Of a stretch of 64,000 nucleotides of DNA, positions 63,101-64,000 are shown one piece after another; position 1 is the first letter of the stretch, and each line of letters starts with the position of its first letter. The notes beneath the pieces were generated by a model. The model did no database searches and was not told the DNA's origin. It saw nothing but the letters and a program-made list of their open reading frames with translations. The position numbers and the translations under genes are program-made. The DNA is from Haliotis asinina (lineage: Eukaryota > Mollusca > Gastropoda > Lepetellida > Haliotidae), in the NCBI RefSeq assembly GCF_037392515.1, contig NC_090280.1, positions 74,078,504 through 74,142,503 on the forward strand, written 5' to 3'.

Positions 63101-64000
63101 CTGTCATGACCCCTCGGGATATATACTCAAGTAAACAAATAAGGGAACACACGAAAGCACGCGTGTTCCTGTATTTGTTCCTTATTTCTTCACGCACACT
63201 GCAATACAGTGCTTGTGTGGAAACCTAAAAAAATATAGAGGAACGTTTGTGCTGTAGTACGTGCTGCCTTATATGTTTCCCTAGGCATATATGAATACGG
63301 CGTGCATGACTTCATGTGTTGTTCATTGCTAGACATTCTGGCCTGCCTATAAGCATATTTGGTGCCGATCGTTGCGACATAGCTATGTATTGTATTGTTC
63401 GATGCATATGCTGCTAACCACAGGATTGTTTGGAGAGTTATCTCCCTTGTGTTGCAGGGCGGTCAATACATCATTCAACTGATGGACACGCATGCGGCTC
63501 CCATGTCTCTCATCTTCATCTGCTTCATCGAGGCCATCGCTGTCAACTGGATTTACGGTAGGCCACGAATGCCTCAGGCGCGCAGTTAAGCTCACATATT
63601 CCCATATTTCCCGTTGATACATACAGGAACTACCGTTCACTTTGATATAGAGTTATCCGCCCCTCTTACCGCTTAAACAATGTAGCTTAGTGGTTAATGC
63701 TTTCACTTGTCATGCCGAAGACCCGCGTTACATTCCCACGTGGGGTTTTGTGGAGCCAATTTGTGGTGTCCCCTCGCTGTGATATTTGCTGGAATACAGA
63801 TACAAACGGCGGAAAACAATACTTACTCACTGACTCTCTCGAGTGACAAATATTACATCCTGGTACAGGTATCTGTGACCGTCACATATATATCTTCCCC
63901 ACAGGAGTCCAGCGTTTCTCCTCGGATATCCAGACCATGCTGGGATCACCCCCGGGCATCTTCTGGAAGGTTTGTTGGGTCGGGATTTGCCCCCTCAGCT
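28619..64000 (+). CDS. SLC6A4-like: SLC6 monoamine (serotonin-type) Na+/Cl- neurotransmitter transporter, 11 exons, 3' end outside window
   Basis: Plasma-membrane symporter that would clear a monoamine from outside the cell using the Na+ and Cl- gradients. Joined exons give about 590 residues: a roughly 125-residue N-terminal tail, TM1 to TM10 and the start of TM11. Family marks seen: [20 protein letters not shown] in TM1 with the amine-binding Asp (about residue 142), [10 protein letters not shown] in TM2, an EL2 loop with two Cys and the sequons NNS, NIT and [16 protein letters not shown] in TM6, ASYNKF, INCLTSF in TM7 and LITLGLDSS in TM8. Residues equivalent to human SERT Asp98, Asn101, Gln332, Ser336, Asn368, Ser372, Asp437 and Ser438 are kept. 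TM1 Phe, TM3 Val-Gly and FGGLES in TM8 look more like dopamine transporters, so substrate is uncertain. First ATG in frame (28619, G at -3) was chosen as start. TM11 end, TM12 and C-tail lie beyond 64000. Confidence 0.93.
29432..29550 (-). mobile_element. SINE-A in intron 1 with 21-bp internal duplication
   Basis: 'acgccgcatgtagcaatag', 'gaaatgggcttcacacgttg'. 'cgttgtacccatgtg' occurs twice (29513 and 29535). Confidence 0.78.
29998..30151 (-). mobile_element. SINE-A
   Basis: 'cttcacacattgtgcccatg', 'gcaatcgaacccgggtgttc', 'acgctttaatcaccca'. Confidence 0.82.
30530..30722. repeat. (GTA)n-rich imperfect microsatellite
   Basis: Long run of gta/gtn triplets punctuated by 'gcagtagcggaagt' about every 60 bases, suggesting a higher-order repeat. 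Confidence 0.85.
30948..31010 (+). mobile_element. SINE-A head fragment
   Basis: 'gccctgtggttgaagcgttg' and 'cccggattcgattccacac', then a non-SINE aac-rich end. Confidence 0.5.
31225..31271. repeat. (GA)n microsatellite
   Basis: Nearly pure GA with one ggtg interruption. Confidence 0.95.
31923..32089 (-). mobile_element. SINE-A, full length
   Basis: 'cttttagcaatattccgtac', 'ggttgggaatcgaaccgggg', 'gctttaaccactagactacc'. Confidence 0.85.
32755..32960. mobile_element. Fold-back MITE in intron 1
   Basis: Two arms of about 80 bp (from about 32771 and ending about 32942) are inverted copies around a short centre near 32858: left ACGATACCAAGTTTAAATCA, right GACTTGGTATCGT. Left outer sequence AGGCAAAAGAAACG resembles the ends of the 22.2 kb Tc3-like element. 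Confidence 0.7.
33238..33272. repeat. (TAA)n microsatellite
   Basis: About 11 pure units in intron 1. Confidence 0.95.
33938..34088 (+). mobile_element. SINE-B, decayed
   Basis: 'gaggacctgagttagtattc', 'tgactcactaacttgattga'. Confidence 0.55.
34103..34210 (-). mobile_element. SINE-A, 5' truncated
   Basis: 'gcaatagtccagcaatatca', 'cccatgtggggaatcgaacc'. Confidence 0.78.
34655..34760 (+). mobile_element. SINE-B, decayed 3' part
   Basis: 'gctcatgctaatcacaggat', 'gcctagattatttaaa', 'gcaggaatactgctgtg'. Confidence 0.55.
34869..34946. repeat. 13-bp minisatellite, six units
   Basis: Six identical copies of GGTAATCGTGTGA in intron 1. Confidence 0.95.
35218..35441 (-). mobile_element. SINE-B, full length
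   Basis: 'aacgcctcactcaacagtat', 'gagtctagaccagaatatca', 'gggtgttcacgggta'. Confidence 0.85.
35442..36883. other. Intron 1, no recognised repeat or gene
   Basis: AT-rich. A 67-codon antisense frame at 35513 is hydrophobic but unsupported. Confidence 0.5.
36884..37036 (-). mobile_element. SINE-A
   Basis: 'gtgagtgagtgggttagttg', 'gtggagaatcgaacccgacc', 'ctttaaccactacgctcccc'. Confidence 0.82.
38400..38531 (-). mobile_element. SINE-A with deletion
   Basis: 'tttagcaatgttccagcgat', 'ggggaatcgaacccgggtct'. Confidence 0.8.
38612..38722 (+). mobile_element. SINE-A
   Basis: 'aatggtcaaagtgttcgttc', 'gaccatttctggtgtccccc'. Inverted to the copy at 38400; tail missing. Confidence 0.72.
39840..39904 (+). 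mobile_element. SINE-B fragment
   Basis: 'gtaaaagacgactaatggga' and 'aggctcgctgatatcc'. Confidence 0.55.
41258..41447 (-). mobile_element. SINE-B
   Basis: 'atggaccagacaatccagag', 'gcctcttacgacaagcgtgg'. Confidence 0.8.
41757..41955. repeat. (GAT/GAC)n imperfect microsatellite
   Basis: Two blocks of gatgatgac-type triplets interrupted by 'tgtgaaaatatatacc' and 'aatcacgacaataac'. The Asp-rich open frames here are by-products. Confidence 0.9.
42003..44471. other. Intron 1, no recognised repeat or gene
   Basis: Several short frames on both strands (such as 42496-42762 and 43789-44025) match nothing I know. Confidence 0.5.
44472..44702 (-). mobile_element. SINE-B
   Basis: 'cttacgccacactcaaaata', 'ccgtccagtgattaacagcg', 'aaccggatctccacggg'. 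Confidence 0.82.
44703..46809. other. Intron 1, no recognised repeat or gene
   Basis: AT-rich; a short (GTT)n lies at 46250. Short frames only. Confidence 0.5.
46810..46850 (-). mobile_element. SINE-A tail fragment
   Basis: 'gagagtgagtttagttttat', then loss of similarity. Confidence 0.45.
47732..49028 (+). mobile_element. Tc1-like transposon, near full length (1297 bp)
   Basis: Flanked by TA target duplications (47730-47731 and 49029-49030). Terminal repeats of about 25 bp share tTCCCAGAAATTATTGAGAA. A subterminal inverted pair, 47828-47845 and 47870-47887 (18 bp, one mismatch), lies before the transposase start. It is inserted in intron 1 in the same orientation as the transporter. Confidence 0.9.
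47916..48905 (+). pseudogene. Tc1-type DD34E transposase, inactivated
   Basis: 330 codons counting the stop. Domains: helix-turn-helix (about 1-60, LSTVYRTLK), GRPRK hook (about 59-63), second helix-turn-helix and the RNase H-like catalytic core. Three defects: the first catalytic Asp is Gly (FFSGESS, codon 150), TAG replaces Trp at codon 185 (48468) and TAG replaces Gln at codon 245 (48648). The second Asp (HDNDPKHT) and the Glu ([11 protein letters not shown]) remain with DD34E spacing. No frameshift is present, so the copy died recently. The first ATG (47916) was chosen over an upstream TTG. Confidence 0.9.
49043..49419. mobile_element. Non-autonomous Tc1/mariner-type MITE (377 bp)
   Basis: Terminal inverted repeats of about 35 bp: left CTCTTGAAAAAAAGTAAAGG, right (inverted) GTCTTAAAAAAGTAGGGGAA. 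TA lies at 49041-49042 and 49420-49421. No open frame. It starts 14 bp after the end of the Tc1 element. Confidence 0.75.
49606..49832 (+). mobile_element. SINE-B
   Basis: 'gttcataatgttgatcactg', 'tcgattatttacggaccacc', 'ggctttaaacaaaa' end. Confidence 0.8.
49833..51675. other. Intron 1, mostly unique DNA
   Basis: Contains the GAGA tract at 50887 and a GT-rich stretch; no gene seen. Confidence 0.5.
50887..50914. repeat. GAGA-rich simple repeat
   Basis: gagagggagagagagggagagag tract, following 'tctctctctatgtatgtgtgt' (50868-50888). Confidence 0.8.
51676..51822 (-). mobile_element. SINE-B, 3' half, inverted pair member
   Basis: 'gagtctggaccagacaatcc', 'gagtatcgatctatgcagct'. Faces the next copy across 27 bp. 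Confidence 0.82.
51850..52072 (+). mobile_element. SINE-B, inverted pair member
   Basis: 'cgactatgcttgtcgtaaga', 'tcatcggttcccaattacgc', 'aaatcactcactcactc' end. Confidence 0.85.
52427..52632 (+). mobile_element. SINE-B
   Basis: 'acccgtgaagaatcgggtta', 'atgctcatgctgttgatctc', ends in aaacaacaaac repeats. Confidence 0.85.
52898..52978. repeat. About 35-bp tandem repeat, three units
   Basis: Three imperfect units each containing 'gtcactgacct' followed by an acac/gctgg spacer. Confidence 0.6.
53154..53375. repeat. 37-bp minisatellite, six perfect units
   Basis: Six identical head-to-tail copies of a 37-base unit starting gtattaccgacgagagaagc. Lies in intron 1, 1.1 kb before exon 2. Confidence 0.95.
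54055..54106. repeat. (GA)n microsatellite before exon 2
   Basis: About 25 GA units with one acag break, 330 bp before the exon 2 acceptor. Confidence 0.95.
54436..54570 (+). CDS. Transporter exon 2: TM2
   Basis: Acceptor cttgtttacag at 54435, donor gtg|gtgagtcc at 54571, phase 1 to phase 1. Encodes [25 protein letters not shown] and the ICPMF loop. The TM2 Tyr that helps bind chloride in SERT (Tyr121) is present. Confidence 0.92.
54640..54763 (-). mobile_element. SINE-A in intron 2
   Basis: 'ttttagcaacacccaatcaa', 'ccactaggctaccccaccgc'. Starts 70 bp after the exon 2 donor. Confidence 0.75.
55115..56383 (-). mobile_element. Tc1-like transposon, second copy, antisense in intron 2
   Basis: Same family as the 47.7 kb copy. 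Its 5' terminal repeat ends near 56383 (CATAATTATTGAG shared), and a perfect 12-bp subterminal inverted pair lies at 56241-56252 and 56282-56293. The other end is unclear; a weak terminal-like match at about 55115 is only tentative. The 3' third of the transposase is absent. Confidence 0.7.
55365..56198 (-). pseudogene. Tc1-type transposase, C-terminally truncated
   Basis: 277 codons from ATG at 56198. Intact through helix-turn-helix 1 ([11 protein letters not shown]), AGRPRK, helix-turn-helix 2, first Asp 147 (IFSDESSIW) and second Asp 230 ([10 protein letters not shown]). After about residue 247 (KQWFQKK) homology stops, and about 30 unrelated residues precede the stop. The catalytic Glu region (SPDLN.IEN.W) is missing. 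It should therefore be inactive, although most of its DNA-binding part is undamaged. Confidence 0.85.
56692..56817 (-). mobile_element. SINE-A just upstream of exon 3
   Basis: 'gagtgagtgagtttagtttt', 'gtggggaatcgagcccgggt', 'aaccactaagttaccct'. Ends 60 bp before the exon 3 acceptor. Confidence 0.85.
56877..57090 (+). CDS. Transporter exon 3: TM3 and extracellular loop 2
   Basis: Acceptor tccactgatag at 56876 has a weak pyrimidine tract; donor ctt|gtaagt at 57091. Encodes [30 protein letters not shown] (TM3), then EL2 with Cys pairing as in SERT Cys200-Cys209 and three N-glycosylation sequons. Val-Gly replaces the SERT Ile172-Ala173 pair. Confidence 0.9.
57115..57385 (+). mobile_element. SINE-C in intron 3, nearly complete
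   Basis: tRNA-like head 'gtggtgtagtggttaaagg' and 'ggttttgatccccggtc', then 'tgacgctcggcataaatga' and 'cttaagtctgggcttgtaca'. Begins 24 bp after the exon 3 donor. Confidence 0.75.
58063..58205 (-). mobile_element. SINE-A in intron 3
   Basis: 'aagcaatattccaaggatat', 'gtcgggagtcgaagctgc', 'ctttaaccagcagactcc'. Confidence 0.8.
58408..58546 (+). CDS. Transporter exon 4: end of EL2 and TM4
   Basis: Acceptor ttgttgcag at 58407, donor aag|gtgcgt at 58547. Begins in phase 2 and ends in phase 0. Encodes [17 protein letters not shown] followed by a hydrophobic TM4 and the family motif [12 protein letters not shown]. Confidence 0.91.
58728..58775 (+). mobile_element. SINE-A head fragment in intron 4
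   Basis: 'gaagcgttcgctggtcacgc' and 'acccgggtttgattg'. Confidence 0.55.
58911..59152 (+). mobile_element. SINE-C in intron 4 with (CTCAC)n tail
   Basis: Head 'catggtgtagtggttagagc', body 'cttaagcctggtcttgtaca', then 'tactcaagtacgacgtt'-like end and about eight CTCAC units (59114-59150). A middle part is deleted. Confidence 0.75.
59289..59423 (+). CDS. Transporter exon 5: TM5
   Basis: Acceptor gttcccag at 59288, donor gat|gtaagt at 59424; 45 whole codons. Encodes [20 protein letters not shown], then [20 protein letters not shown], typical of SLC6 TM5 and EL3. Confidence 0.92.
59518..59589 (-). mobile_element. SINE-A tail part in intron 5
   Basis: 'ttttacgccgcttttagcaa' to 'ggagaccggaaatgagc'. 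Confidence 0.65.
59692..59880 (+). mobile_element. SINE-B in intron 5 with 3' deletion
   Basis: 'aacccatgcttgtcgtatga', 'gggatcgggtggtcagactc', 'gagcggcgtaaaactaaact'. Ends 85 bp before exon 6. Confidence 0.85.
59966..60069 (+). CDS. Transporter exon 6: TM6
   Basis: Acceptor cacttttttcag at 59965, donor tct|gtgagt at 60070, phase 0 to phase 2. Encodes [18 protein letters not shown] and [10 protein letters not shown]. The unwound TM6 with the Na+/Cl--site Gln and Ser is intact. Confidence 0.93.
60155..60275 (+). mobile_element. SINE-B, decayed, in intron 6
   Basis: 'ctggtcttcagcaacctata', 'cactggattgtctggtctac'. Confidence 0.65.
60291..60602. repeat. Two successive inverted repeats in intron 6
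   Basis: Arms 60291-60337 and about 60421-60476 ('gcgaggattgaagattaaa' against its inverse), then arms about 60500-60531 and 60571-60602 ('atagacaacttctttct' and inverse). An (ACAA)n tract lies inside the first. Confidence 0.6.
60813..60937 (+). CDS. Transporter exon 7: TM7
   Basis: Acceptor cgttatcag at 60812, donor aga|gtaagt at 60938. Encodes [14 protein letters not shown] and [15 protein letters not shown]. Asn and Ser equivalent to SERT Asn368 and Ser372 (Na1 and Cl- sites) are kept. Confidence 0.92.
61101..61240 (+). mobile_element. SINE-A in intron 7
   Basis: 'ggggtagcttagtggttaaa', 'gtccgggttcgattgcg', 'gatggaatattgctaaaatt'. Confidence 0.82.
61345..61447 (-). mobile_element. SINE-A 5' part in intron 7
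   Basis: 'gaaatgggcttcccacattt', 'agaatcgaactcgggtcatc'. Confidence 0.72.
61478..61861. mobile_element. Harbinger-like MITE in intron 7 (384 bp)
   Basis: Ends AGCGGCCTTCAC and inverse GTGAAGGCCGCT, flanked by TTA (61475-61477 and 61862-61864), a TWA duplication as in PIF/Harbinger. The interior repeats TTGTCAAAC-type words in both directions. It ends 55 bp before exon 8. Confidence 0.72.
61917..62035 (+). CDS. Transporter exon 8: EL4 and TM8
   Basis: Acceptor tttcttttacag at 61916, donor tcg|gtgagt at 62036. Encodes [18 protein letters not shown] and [14 protein letters not shown]. The Na2-site Asp and Ser are present. [12 protein letters not shown] is nearer dopamine than serotonin transporters. 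Confidence 0.92.
62036..62925 (+). other. Intron 8
   Basis: The only intron over 500 bp in the gene without a recognised mobile element. Confidence 0.6.
62926..63054 (+). CDS. Transporter exon 9: end of TM8 and TM9
   Basis: Acceptor atggttacag at 62925, donor tat|gtaagt at 63055; 43 whole codons. Encodes [20 protein letters not shown] then [19 protein letters not shown]. The frame stays open about 195 bp into the intron before it, but that part has no family match. Confidence 0.9.
63458..63557 (+). CDS. Transporter exon 10: TM10
   Basis: Acceptor cttgtgttgcag at 63457, donor acg|gtaggc at 63558. Encodes [20 protein letters not shown] and the [11 protein letters not shown] motif. Its acceptor tract carries a 17-base match to the Tc1 subterminal repeat (see findings). 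Confidence 0.92.
63662..63836 (+). mobile_element. SINE-A in intron 10
   Basis: 'atgtagcttagtggttaatg', 'gtgatatttgctggaataca', 'cttactcactgactctc'. Ends about 70 bp before exon 11. Confidence 0.8.
63905..64000 (+). CDS. Transporter exon 11, partial: IL5 and start of TM11
   Basis: Acceptor tcttccccacag at 63904; exon runs off the window. Encodes [18 protein letters not shown], then [13 protein letters not shown], matching the FWRICWVAISPL stretch of SERT. Confidence 0.88.

Overview
The window reads as animal nuclear DNA, most likely from a gastropod mollusc of the abalone (Haliotis) type. It has a split gene with GT-AG introns, very sparse coding sequence, many degraded DNA transposons, and about 60 copies of short interspersed repeats whose ends read as runs of GTGA/CTCA next to an ACGCCGC...AATATTCCAG block. 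I associate that repeat block with abalone sequences from memory; this was not checked. No bacterial, organellar or viral gene set is present.

The only well supported gene is a sodium- and chloride-dependent neurotransmitter transporter of the SLC6 monoamine group, closest in my reading to serotonin transporters. It lies on the + strand. Eleven coding exons can be placed base by base: 28619-29093, 54436-54570, 56877-57090, 58408-58546, 59289-59423, 59966-60069, 60813-60937, 61917-62035, 62926-63054, 63458-63557 and 63905-64000, where the window cuts it off in TM11. All ten introns are GT-AG and the exon phases join cleanly (1,1,2,0,0,2,1,0,0,1). About 590 residues are encoded here. Intron 1 is about 25.3 kb long; the other nine total about 9 kb.

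Layout: 1-28.2 kb is upstream DNA without a convincing gene. It holds a decayed Tc1 copy (3.7-4.7 kb), pogo-like MITEs (7.0-7.4, 14.8-15.1 and 15.9-16.0 kb), a SINE-tail satellite (8.0-8.8 kb), a deleted mariner inside a diverged satellite (17.2-18.4 kb), a Tc3-like remnant (22.2-23.0 kb) and many SINEs. One spliceable segment (13144-13453) and a possible TATA/leader exon near 9.34-9.41 kb are weak candidates for noncoding 5' exons. 28.6-64 kb is the transporter gene. Intron 1 carries a fold-back element, microsatellites, a Tc1 with three inactivating changes plus a MITE 14 bp away, an inverted SINE pair and a 37-bp minisatellite. Intron 2 carries an antisense Tc1 whose reading frame is intact up to the second catalytic Asp. 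Intron 7 carries a Harbinger-like MITE ending 55 bp before exon 8.

Most of the interest is in the repeats. Two SINE families with different heads share one 3' tail. A Tc1 family carries a conserved 12-18 bp subterminal inverted repeat, one arm of which recurs with 17 identical bases as the pyrimidine tract of the exon 10 acceptor. I did not find an obviously new multi-gene system.
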